This document shows, piece by piece, positions 1 through 5,744 of a stretch of 14,968 bases of DNA. The DNA lies in contig CAXBID010000072.1 of NCBI GenBank assembly GCA_963975495.1, positions 1-14,968 of the forward strand, in the 5' to 3' direction. This DNA is from CAXBID01 sp963975495. Lineage in GTDB: Bacteria > Bacteroidota > Bacteroidia > Flavobacteriales > Flavobacteriaceae. The translations under genes and the position numbers were made by a program. A model generated the notes under the pieces. The model was given only the letters and a program-made list of their open reading frames with translations, did no database searches and was not told the DNA's origin. The first letter of the stretch is position 1; every line of letters begins with the position of its first letter.

Positions 1-1
1 A

Positions 2-691
2 ATTGCACTTCGTACCATCAAAGAGTTAGGCTATGATATTTCAGAATCATATTTAGAAAAAGCTGAAAATGCATATATAGATTTTTATGATACTAAAAGA
101 AAACATATGGTGTTTGATAAAGAATATCCGGATATCATTACGCTTACCGATTTAGAACCAGAATTTTTTTCTTTATGGTTGTTTAATAGGCCCATGTTAT
201 CAGATGAAATGGTTATCAATCATTTAGAGCAGATTCCTATACTGAATAAAGTGCCAAACTCGCCACACCCAGAATACGGCACAACAGCTCCTGTTTGTGT
301 TCGGTTGGATGATAGCGAAAAAGGGTATTCTTATTTAACTCCAGATTATCAGCCTTTCAGGGAGTTTGGGGAAGAGAACTACAAAGATGGAGCAAGGGAC
401 GGCTTCTATTACAATGGCGGAAGCTGGATGCGTCCAGAATATTGTGCCTATGTAGTTGGTCAAAGACATGGTTGGGAAAAAGCAAAAGCTCTTATGGAAA
501 ACAGGGCTTGGGCAGAAATTAATCTCAATTCTAACTGGCCTTATAGTAAAGAGTTTATTCCAACAAAATGGACAACAACAGATTCTTGGTGGCCATCAAC
601 CCGTGGATTATGCTGGAACGTATTTATACTTATGGCAAATGAAGTAGCTGGTCTCCGAACACCGGAAATGGATCCAGATTTTGAAAAGTAG
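2..691 (+). CDS. Probable six-hairpin glycoside hydrolase (3' part only)
   Basis: The reading frame is open at the left edge of the window, so only the last 229 residues are visible; the internal ATG at 107 is not the true start. The piece is rich in Trp, Tyr and Pro. It contains the segments LWLFNRPMLSDEM, YYNGGSWMRPEYCAY, GQRHGWEKAKALMENRAWAE and, near the end, GLCWNVFILMANEVAGLRTP. Alternating helices with conserved aromatic NGGSW-like loops are typical of (alpha/alpha)6-barrel glycosidases of the glycogen-debranching, GH15 or GH63-like type. I infer that superfamily from pattern memory and cannot name the substrate. A GH13 enzyme starts 44 bp downstream on the same strand, which supports a shared role in alpha-glucan or other oligosaccharide breakdown in one operon. 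It could belong to another (alpha/alpha)6 family. Confidence 0.6.
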   Translation: MALRTIKELGYDISESYLEKAENAYIDFYDTKRKHMVFDKEYPDIITLTDLEPEFFSLWLFNRPMLSDEMVINHLEQIPILNKVPNSPHPEYGTTAPVCVRLDDSEKGYSYLTPDYQPFREFGEENYKDGARDGFYYNGGSWMRPEYCAYVVGQRHGWEKAKALMENRAWAEINLNSNWPYSKEFIPTKWTTTDSWWPSTRGLCWNVFILMANEVAGLRTPEMDPDFEK

Positions 692-735
692 TAAATTATA
701 AATTGAATGATAAACCATTCAAATCAATAAAAACC

Positions 736-2376
736 ATGAGATTTATAAAAACTATTTTGTCAATTGCATTCCTTTTTTTAATGGTCGACTGTACTAAAGA
801 AAAAAAGAACCCCAGTGACAAAGTGTGGTGGAAAGAAACCGTATTCTATGAAATCTATATGCCCAGTTACAAAGATAGCAATGGTGATGGTTTTAGTGAT
901 TTTAAAGGAATAACATCAAAATTAGATTATATTCAAAACTTGGGAATTAGAGGTATTTGGTTAACCCCTTTCTTGCAATCACCAAAAGTGGATAATGGCT
1001 ATGATTTAAGTAGTTACTATAAAGTTGATGCTACTTATGGAACTTTAGAAGATTTCAAAATATTCATAGAAGAAGCACATAACCGCGATATAAAAGTGAT
1101 TATGGATTTGGTTTTAAATCATACATCTACACATCATAAATGGTTTCAGGAATCTTTAAAATCAAAAGACAACCCTTATCGCGATTATTATATTTGGAAA
1201 GACAAACCTAATAATTGGGAATCTTTTTTTGGTGGTTCTGCTTGGGAATATGATACTTCAACGGAACAATATTATTACCATAAGTTTGCGGTTGAAATGG
1301 CTGATCTTAATTGGCAAAACCCGAAAGTTGTTGAAGAAATTAAAAATGTGCTTCGTTATTGGTTGGATATGGGAGTTGACGGATTTCGATTGGATGTTAT
1401 AAATTTTTTAACTACTGAAGGCATTACTTCAGACAACCCCACGAATGAAAAAGGAGAACAGGAACATCTAAATGATATCAATCAAGAAGGCATAAAAGAG
1501 GCCATGAAAATGATACGGGAAACCGTGAATGAATTTGAGAATCGATTTCTTGTTGGTGAAATAGGAAGCGATAAAATTGAAGTGCTAAAACAATACCAAG
1601 GCACGGAATTATTAGATGTGGTATTTAACTTTAATTTTGGAAGTATAAAGGAATTTTCAGCAAAGCGTATTTTTGATGAATTGCTAAGTATGGAAAGGAA
1701 TATGAGCAATTACCCTACTTTGTTTTTTGGTAGTCATGATATGCCTCGTTTAATAAATCGTTTAGCAAACAACAATACCGAAAGAGCAGAAGCTTTAGCC
1801 GCTTTAATGCTTACAGCAAAGGGCATTCCTTTTATATATTATGGTGAAGAAATTGGAATGGAAAATATTGAAGCCAATGCCCTTAGTGAAATAAAAGATA
1901 TACAAGGGCGCACACACTATCAGCTAGCTTTAAACAAAGGTTATTCTGAGATGGAAGCTCTTAAAATTGGAAATAAACACAATAGAGATAAATCTAGAAG
2001 CCCCATGCAATGGAATGACAGCGAATATGCGGGGTTTTCTAATATGGAACCTTGGATAAAAGTACATCAAAACTATAAAAGGTTGAATGTTGAAGTTTTA
2101 GGGGAAGATAAAAATTCACTGTTAAATAATTATAAAAAAATTATTGCATTACGTAATTCTGAACCTGCACTTCAATACGGAGAATATAAAGAGTTGTCCT
2201 TGGTAAATAAGTGTATTGTATTTACCAGATTTTATAAAGGAGATATAATAAAATGTTATTTTAATTTCGGAGAAAACGCTTTAGCCGTTTCTTTAAATAA
2301 AAAGGAAAATATTTTACTTGGAGAATTGATAATTAAACCAAACCATTACCTCATTGTAAAAATAATTAAGTTGTAA
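736..2376 (+). CDS. GH13 alpha-glucosidase / oligo-1,6-glucosidase-like, probable lipoprotein
   Basis: This is an alpha-amylase-family (GH13) enzyme that hydrolyses alpha-glucosidic bonds of oligosaccharides. I start it at ATG 736 (546 aa), not the upstream in-frame TTG at 703, because a hydrophobic leader begins exactly there and ends at Cys19. The lipobox reads MVDC, and Asp at -1 is atypical, so lipidation is likely but not certain. Visible motifs: a calcium-type loop D47-S-N-G-D51-G-F-S-D55, region I DLVLNH (124-129), region II GFRLDV with nucleophile D220, region III VGEIG with acid/base E275, and region IV SHDMPR with H334-D335. The SPMQWND segment is typical of the oligo-1,6-glucosidase branch. 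Val221 after the nucleophile is the residue linked to alpha-1,6 preference in Bacillus oligo-1,6-glucosidase and yeast isomaltase. The Gln usual in HDQPR is Met here. A C-terminal beta-domain covers about the last 85 residues. Confidence 0.88.
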   Translation: MRFIKTILSIAFLFLMVDCTKEKKNPSDKVWWKETVFYEIYMPSYKDSNGDGFSDFKGITSKLDYIQNLGIRGIWLTPFLQSPKVDNGYDLSSYYKVDATYGTLEDFKIFIEEAHNRDIKVIMDLVLNHTSTHHKWFQESLKSKDNPYRDYYIWKDKPNNWESFFGGSAWEYDTSTEQYYYHKFAVEMADLNWQNPKVVEEIKNVLRYWLDMGVDGFRLDVINFLTTEGITSDNPTNEKGEQEHLNDINQEGIKEAMKMIRETVNEFENRFLVGEIGSDKIEVLKQYQGTELLDVVFNFNFGSIKEFSAKRIFDELLSMERNMSNYPTLFFGSHDMPRLINRLANNNTERAEALAALMLTAKGIPFIYYGEEIGMENIEANALSEIKDIQGRTHYQLALNKGYSEMEALKIGNKHNRDKSRSPMQWNDSEYAGFSNMEPWIKVHQNYKRLNVEVLGEDKNSLLNNYKKIIALRNSEPALQYGEYKELSLVNKCIVFTRFYKGDIIKCYFNFGENALAVSLNKKENILLGELIIKPNHYLIVKIIKL

Positions 2377-2390
2377 CCTGACATATAAAT

Positions 2391-2410
2391 TAATACAATC
2401 CGTTGTATTA
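2391..2410 (+). terminator. Hairpin with UCCG loop between convergent genes
   Basis: A perfect 8-bp stem (TAATACAA paired with TTGTATTA) closes a TCCG tetraloop, 15 bp after the GH13 stop codon. UNCG tetraloops are unusually stable in RNA. There is no clean run of T after it on either strand, so this is only a candidate terminator or a 3'-end stabilising hairpin for the glycosidase transcript. The araC-like gene converges on it from the other side. Confidence 0.4.
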
Positions 2411-2482
2411 TGATTTAAAAGAAAAAAGCTGTCCATCTTACTAATAATCACAAATTCTTAAACAGACTCTTCTACTAATGTT

Positions 2483-3352
2483 TTAATTTTTCGAATAAAC
2501 CATACCATCATTCATTTTATTGAAATATGTAGAAGGCGTCATTCCTTTTAGTGTTTTAAATTTTCTGTTAAAATTAGAAATAGACTTAAATCCGGATTTG
2601 CCTGAAATTTGAGCAATTGATAAGTCTTCGTTTTTAGCCAACAATTGGCAGGCATGTTCTATTCTCAGTTCTATTAAAAACTGAAAAAACGTTTTGTTGG
2701 TACGTTGTTTAAAAAACCGACAAAAGGCATTGGGAGTCATAAAAGCCAATTCAGAAACAGTTTCAAGTGTAATATCATTTTGAAAATTGTTCATTACATA
2801 ATCAAAAATGGCTTGCATACGTTGGCCCTCATTATTTGATATTTTCTTTTGATAAATAAATTGTGTAAGAACTTCGGTTTCAGATTCACATAAATTTTTA
2901 AGTAGTTTTAAAAAAAGTATAAATTTGTTAAGTTTATTGGCTTTTACCAATTTGAGCATTATTTTCTGTATGGGTTTTTTTTTTGATAACAGTTTTAATC
3001 CAACATTGGATTTATAAAAGAACCTACTAATTTGTTCAAGTTCTTGTATACCTTCAAAAAGATCACCAAAAGCTTTTTCAGTAAAGAAAAGAGAAATCAT
3101 ATGTGACGCATTTTCTTTTCTCTCAATACTTTGGAATACATGTGGGCTTTTACTACCAATGACGAAAACATCACCATCTTCATATTGATGAATACTATCA
3201 GCAACAATAAGTTTTCCTCTACCTTTTAAAATATAACTAATTTGTATTTCCTCATGCTGATGAAGTTTGTCATAGAAAATGGCTCCTTTATCTATTTGAA
3301 CAAATAAATTTTCGTGTATAGGTTTCGGTATTTTAAAAGGATAAACTTTCAT
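2483..3352 (-). CDS. AraC-family transcriptional regulator
   Basis: This 289-residue protein has an N-terminal cupin-like sensor (about residues 10-95, with HQHEEIQISYILKG and the YEDGDVFVIGSKSPH turn). A linker follows, then a C-terminal AraC-type double helix-turn-helix (about 179-279). The second half shows the family hallmarks: ITLETVSELAFMTPNAFCRFFK as the first HTH, and IAQISGKSGFKSISNFNRKFK followed by G-MTPSTYF as the second. Regulators of this build usually sense a small sugar or metabolite and activate nearby catabolic genes. It converges with the glycosidase genes, so control of that operon is plausible but inferred. An uninterrupted A10 run on its coding strand (complement of 2975-2984) encodes Lys124-Lys126 in the linker. 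The start at 3352 has no other plausible in-frame ATG nearby and gives a full-length cupin. I see no strong promoter upstream. Confidence 0.9.
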   Translation of the reverse strand: MKVYPFKIPKPIHENLFVQIDKGAIFYDKLHQHEEIQISYILKGRGKLIVADSIHQYEDGDVFVIGSKSPHVFQSIERKENASHMISLFFTEKAFGDLFEGIQELEQISRFFYKSNVGLKLLSKKKPIQKIMLKLVKANKLNKFILFLKLLKNLCESETEVLTQFIYQKKISNNEGQRMQAIFDYVMNNFQNDITLETVSELAFMTPNAFCRFFKQRTNKTFFQFLIELRIEHACQLLAKNEDLSIAQISGKSGFKSISNFNRKFKTLKGMTPSTYFNKMNDGMVYSKN

Positions 3353-3429
3353 AATATGAATATGCTAAAATTACGCAAAAAAACATAAAAATTGAATTTT
3401 AAAGATAATATAGTACTATAAATTATTGT
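3353..3429. other. AT-rich upstream region of the araC-like gene
   Basis: This very AT-rich stretch holds no gene. On the minus strand, TAATTTTA (complement of 3366-3373) differs from the Bacteroidota -7 box TAnnTTTG only in its last base and lies 13 bp before the regulator start. That is weak promoter evidence. Its right part (from about 3415) forms an imperfect outward extension of the inverted repeat that starts at 3430. Confidence 0.3.
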
Positions 3430-3662
3430 TGTCCGATTAAAAATAATTCATTTAAAGAAAACCTTTGCGAACACAGGGTTTTCTAAGTTTATAAAAAAAA
3501 GGGCTTGCTTATTACGTCCCGATAGCTCGGGAGAAAAATTTTATTTTTTAGAATATTTTGAATTTAAAGTTCACTGTTTATCAATTAGTTACAATCCAGT
3601 CTATGTTCTTCCCCGAAATTTCGGGGCTAACAGCGAAGCGGTCTTGATTCTTTAATCGGACA
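3430..3662. repeat. 233-bp element bounded by 12-bp inverted repeats, non-coding
   Basis: The left end TGTCCGATTAAA (3430-3441) is the exact reverse complement of the right end (3651-3662). Outside these ends the similarity continues imperfectly for about 16 bp (9 of 16 matches between 3415-3429 and 3663-3677). The interior has no credible coding frame but holds three hairpins: AGAAAACC/GGTTTTCT at 3456-3484, TCCCGA/TCGGGA with a TAGC loop at 3517-3532, and a perfect 16-bp palindrome CCCCGAAATTTCGGGG at 3611-3626. No clear target-site duplication flanks it. It may be a MITE-like non-autonomous element or the collapsed ends of a lost insertion sequence. I cannot assign it to an IS family. Confidence 0.5.
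3611..3626. repeat. Perfect 16-bp GC-rich palindrome
   Basis: CCCCGAAATTTCGGGG is a perfect dyad, able to fold as a 6-bp stem with an AATT loop. It stands out in very AT-rich surroundings, inside the inverted-repeat element near its right end. Such GC-clamped dyads occur widely between flavobacterial genes. It is followed by CTAACAG rather than a T-run, so an intrinsic terminator is unlikely. Confidence 0.6.
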
Positions 3663-3734
3663 CTAATGATTATAAGTGGCTAATATTTTGTGTATTAGTA
3701 ACGCTTGTTTTTACAATACGTCCTATTTCATTAA

Positions 3735-3870
3735 GAACTCTATGACTAAAGAAGATAATCCTACCCAATTAAAAAAGGTAACTGGAGACCATCCAAAATT
3801 AGTGGCTGAATTGAAAGATGCTTATTTTAAATGGGTTGAAAGCGAGATTTTGGAGGATGGCCTTTGGAAA
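3735..3870 (+). pseudogene. Decayed fragment resembling a sulfatase C-terminus
   Basis: An open frame from ATG 3742 reads MTKEDNPTQLKKV, then GDHPKLVAELKDAY and FKWVES. That is the layout of the C-terminal end of family S1 sulfatases, where ELYDLxxDP is followed by a helix ending in an aromatic and Trp. The expected ELYD lies immediately upstream in another frame (3735-3746), followed at once by a stop, so a frameshift appears to separate it from the rest. The upstream frame has a stop at 3732-3734 and no further sulfatase sequence. Past about 3870 the frame simply reads antisense through the ArsC-like gene. I take it as a gene remnant, not a working small protein. Its position next to the inverted-repeat element and glycosidase genes suggests a lost polysaccharide-degradation gene. 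The family call rests on motif recognition only. Confidence 0.45.
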
Positions 3871-4218
3871 CTAAATAGAAGCTTTGGCAGCTTCAACAGT
3901 TTTTTTGGAGTTTCCTATAAAAATGGAATCATCATTTATGATAACTGGGCGACTTAAAAACGTGTAGTGTTCTAAAATATAGTGTTTGTAATCACGTTCG
4001 GTCAGGTCTTGGTTTTTTAAACCCATTTCCTTGTAAAGTTTTGCGCGTTTACTAAATAAAGCTTCATAACTACCAGCTAATGCTTTCATTTCTTCAACCT
4101 GTTTTACTGTTATTTCTTCGTTTTTAATGTCTTGAAGAATAAAATCGGAAGATAAATTCAGTGCTTTCAAAATTCGAACACAAGTATTACATGTTTTTAA
4201 ATAATAAACTTTTTTCAT
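3871..4218 (-). CDS. ArsC/Spx-family thioredoxin-fold protein
   Basis: This 115-residue protein has the length and layout of the ArsC/Spx/YffB family of thioredoxin-like proteins. The N-terminus MKKVYYLKTCNTC places Cys10 at the position of the catalytic cysteine of arsenate reductase and adds a second one at Cys13, giving a CxxC motif. A helical part follows, with LFSKRAKLYKEMGL and ITVKQVEEMKAL. The conserved Arg-Pro lies at FLSR90-PVI, and IFIG closes the fold. Plasmid-type ArsC enzymes reduce arsenate with glutathione or glutaredoxin, and Spx-type members act as redox-sensing RNA polymerase regulators. No arsenic gene lies nearby, so a general thiol-redox role is at least as likely as arsenate reduction. 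It is read leftward; its stop abuts the sulfatase remnant, and it diverges from the DinB-like gene. Confidence 0.8.
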   Translation of the reverse strand: MKKVYYLKTCNTCVRILKALNLSSDFILQDIKNEEITVKQVEEMKALAGSYEALFSKRAKLYKEMGLKNQDLTERDYKHYILEHYTFLSRPVIINDDSIFIGNSKKTVEAAKASI

Positions 4219-4230
4219 TGTGTATTTTTT

Positions 4231-4251
4231 TCATTTCCGCGAAAGCGAAAA
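4231..4251. repeat. Degenerate TCATTCC-type hairpin repeat with GAAA loop
   Basis: The sequence TCATTTCCGCGAAAGCGAAA starts at 4231. It folds around a GAAA tetraloop with stem CGC/GCG, one C-A mismatch and then TTT/AAA. It looks like a decayed copy of a palindrome often seen between flavobacterial genes, of the form TCATTCCCGCGAAAGCGGGA. It sits 12 bp upstream of the ArsC-like start codon and may affect that leader. Confidence 0.45.
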
Positions 4252-4310
4252 CTTATTTTTAGTACTTCAAATTTAATTAATTATTTCAAAGCTTTTTTTG
4301 GTAATAGAAG

Positions 4311-4318
4311 TATATTTA
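4311..4318 (+). promoter_or_regulatory. Candidate -7 box for the DinB-like gene
   Basis: TATATTTA matches the Bacteroidota -7 consensus TAnnTTTG except for the last base. It lies 16 bp before the ATG at 4335. No TTG is found at the right spacing upstream, so this is a weak assignment. Confidence 0.35.
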
Positions 4319-4334
4319 TCTAAAAAATAAAAAC

Positions 4335-4799
4335 ATGCAGTTTACATTCGAGGTATTTAATAATATTCGCCCATTTTTCAAAAAACATATCGAAAATAAT
4401 TCGTTGGAAGATTTAAATAAAATTCCTGAAGGTTTCAATAATAATATTATTTGGAATATTGGCCATGTGGTTGTTACCGCACAATTATTGGCTTATAAAT
4501 TATCGGGCTTACAAATGACGGTAAGTGATGAGTTGGTAAATAAATACAGAAAGGATACAAAACCCGAAGGTGCTATTTCCCAAGCAGAAGTTAACGAAAT
4601 AAAAGCATTATTATTTTCTACTATGGAAAAATTAGAAGCCGATTATAAAAGTGGTTTTTTTAAAGATTATAATGAATATACGGTTTCTACAACGGGTAAT
4701 ACATTAACCAATATTGACGAAGCGTTGCAGTTTATTTTGTTTCATGAAGCTATGCATTTAGGCTATATTTTGGCTTTAGTACGCGCCGTTAAAAACTAA
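4335..4799 (+). CDS. DinB-superfamily (DinB_2-like) protein
   Basis: This 154-residue protein is predicted to be an all-helical four-helix bundle of the DinB/YfiT type. The three histidines that bind the metal in this family are visible: His44 in IWNIGHVVVT, and His137 and His141 in LFHEAMHLGYILAL. The last segment is the usual C-terminal helix hallmark. Members range from metal-dependent thiol-S-transferases to damage-inducible proteins of unknown role, and no substrate can be read from the sequence. The ATG at 4335 is the only sensible start and a TAnnTTTA box lies just upstream. The gene stands alone, and its last 24 bp overlap the 3' end of the convergent DUF4163-type lipoprotein gene, so the two messages are complementary there. 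Confidence 0.82.
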   Translation: MQFTFEVFNNIRPFFKKHIENNSLEDLNKIPEGFNNNIIWNIGHVVVTAQLLAYKLSGLQMTVSDELVNKYRKDTKPEGAISQAEVNEIKALLFSTMEKLEADYKSGFFKDYNEYTVSTTGNTLTNIDEALQFILFHEAMHLGYILALVRAVKN

Positions 4800-5495
4800 A
4801 TAAGAATTAACGTCTTTAAACGGAATAGCAAATTCAATAACACCTGTTGAATAAGGGGCAATTTCGTAAGTATTGTAAAGCAAAACAATCCCGTCTTCAG
4901 TATAGGCTATATTTGCTGGTAATTCAAATTCGTCAGTCTCAAAGTGGGTGGCTTTTTCTTTAATAGCCTTATTAAAATGTATTTGTGCGATTTTTTTAAA
5001 AGCATCAATATTTGTAAAAATATTTTCATTGGTAATTTTATTTCCTGTGGTGCTATCAAAATTTAAAAAAGAAATATTCAAAGTCCCATGCGCTCCACCG
5101 GTATTCACATAAGATGTAATGGCAATACTAGTAAGTTCTGGAGATTCGTATAATAGCTCACCATCTATTTGGGCTTCCCAAATTTGCTGGCTTTCGGGGA
5201 AATCTTTAATAAAATCCGCATAGTCTTTATTGAAAGATGTTATGCTTTCTTCAATAGATTTTGAAGACACATTATCTGGATCACCAACATGTAAAGCATA
5301 TATAACTACTTTTTGAATTTCTGAGTTTATAGCATTGACTATCAAATCATTTCCACTAGCTTTTGGAATGGTTACTTCAACACTATTATTATTCTCGGTA
5401 GAAATAGTGATATCGGAAAAAGTAGTTTTAGTAGCTTCTTTGCAATTAAAAAGAAAGACGAAACAACAAGCAATAAAAAAGGGAATTCTATTCAT
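4776..5495 (-). CDS. DUF4163/DUF3298-type (RsiV-like) lipoprotein
   Basis: I start this at the internal ATG at 5495 (239 aa) rather than an upstream in-frame start at 5519, because MNRIPFFIACCFVFLFNC is a compact lipoprotein leader with Cys18 as the modified residue. Asn at -1 is not canonical but is tolerated in this phylum. After it, residues about 25-120 fit DUF4163 and the rest DUF3298, the pair also found in the extracytoplasmic part of the anti-sigma factor RsiV and in PdaC. The hallmark TGGAHG is at 132-137, and the C-terminal YEIAPYSTGVIEFAIPF is also typical. There is no membrane helix or sigma-binding domain beyond the leader, so it is a free envelope lipoprotein of unknown function. 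Its 3' end overlaps the DinB-like gene by 24 bp. Confidence 0.8.
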   Translation of the reverse strand: MNRIPFFIACCFVFLFNCKEATKTTFSDITISTENNNSVEVTIPKASGNDLIVNAINSEIQKVVIYALHVGDPDNVSSKSIEESITSFNKDYADFIKDFPESQQIWEAQIDGELLYESPELTSIAITSYVNTGGAHGTLNISFLNFDSTTGNKITNENIFTNIDAFKKIAQIHFNKAIKEKATHFETDEFELPANIAYTEDGIVLLYNTYEIAPYSTGVIEFAIPFKDVNSYLVFNGAY

Positions 5496-5519
5496 AATAA
5501 TTAATTTGCTAACCAACAT

Positions 5520-5527
5520 TAAAGGTA
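5520..5527 (-). promoter_or_regulatory. Candidate -7 box for the DUF4163-type gene
   Basis: On the minus strand this reads TACCTTTA, matching TAnnTTTG except in the last base. It lies 24 bp before the chosen start at 5495. It overlaps the alternative upstream start at 5519, which is a further reason to prefer 5495. Confidence 0.35.
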
Positions 5528-5555
5528 ATTATTGCATTTGAATTGAAGAAGAATT

Positions 5556-5575
5556 CCTCGATATAAAAATCGAGG
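5556..5575. repeat. Hairpin CCTCGAT/ATCGAGG
   Basis: A perfect 7-bp stem encloses a 6-nt A-rich loop (5563-5568). It sits in the 250-bp region between the divergent lipoprotein and PLP-enzyme genes, upstream of both promoters. TTTCC follows, which is too short for a convincing terminator. Confidence 0.5.
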
Positions 5576-5590
5576 TTTCCGATGAAATTG

Positions 5591-5613
5591 TCATTCCCGA
5601 AAAATCGGGAATC
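5591..5613. repeat. TCATTCCCGA...TCGGGAATC hairpin repeat
   Basis: ATTCCCGA (5593-5600) pairs perfectly with TCGGGAAT (5605-5612) across an AAAA loop. With the flanking TC and C it resembles the intergenic palindromic repeats with TCATTCC...GGAATC ends that are common in flavobacterial genomes. A degenerate relative is at 4231-4251 and a truncated one at 14864. It does not encode anything. Confidence 0.55.
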
Positions 5614-5719
5614 TTAGTAAAAGTATTTGTATTATCTAAAGCTCTCTATAAAATGCACTAATTATATGAATTGTGTGTTTATGATTTGAAAATGCCTTTT
5701 ACTAAACCGAATTAAAAGT

Positions 5720-5734
5720 TACATTTGTACAAAT
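5720..5734 (+). promoter_or_regulatory. -7 promoter box overlapped by a 12-bp palindrome
   Basis: TACATTTG at 5720-5727 is a full match to the Bacteroidota -7 consensus TAnnTTTG, 17 bp before the ATG of the PLP enzyme. This implies a very short leader of about 12 nt. ATTTGTACAAAT at 5723-5734 is a perfect dyad covering the 3' half of the box and the expected start site, a good position for a repressor operator. No TTG lies at the usual 17-23 bp upstream spacing. Confidence 0.55.
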
Positions 5735-5744
5735 ATTCAAAAAC

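Noticed and set aside
703..735. TTG start 33 bp upstream for the GH13 gene
   Set aside because: It would put 11 polar residues in front of a clean lipoprotein leader that starts at ATG 736.
703..3352. A complete starch-type polysaccharide utilisation locus
   Set aside because: No SusC/SusD pair is present in the window. The TonB-dependent receptor at the right end is distant, belongs to the porZ-recO operon and lacks a SusD partner.
3500..3509. AGGGCTTGCT repeated at 14919-14928
   Set aside because: A shared 10-mer is expected by chance many times in a 15-kb window, and the flanks do not match beyond general AT-richness.
3676..3957. A 93-residue open frame starting with GTG at 3676
   Set aside because: The start lies at the end of the inverted-repeat element, the middle resembles a sulfatase C-terminus, and the last third is antisense to the arsC-like gene. 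It is better read as a pseudogene fragment than as a real small protein.
5335..5541. A 68-residue frame with a hydrophobic stretch opposite the lipoprotein leader
   Set aside because: It is antisense to a clearly recognised lipoprotein gene and has no family features or start signals of its own.
5496..5744. Search for a SAM riboswitch upstream of the sulfur amino acid gene
   Set aside because: The -7 box leaves a leader of only about 12 nt, and the two hairpins present lie upstream of the promoter, so no riboswitch is supported.
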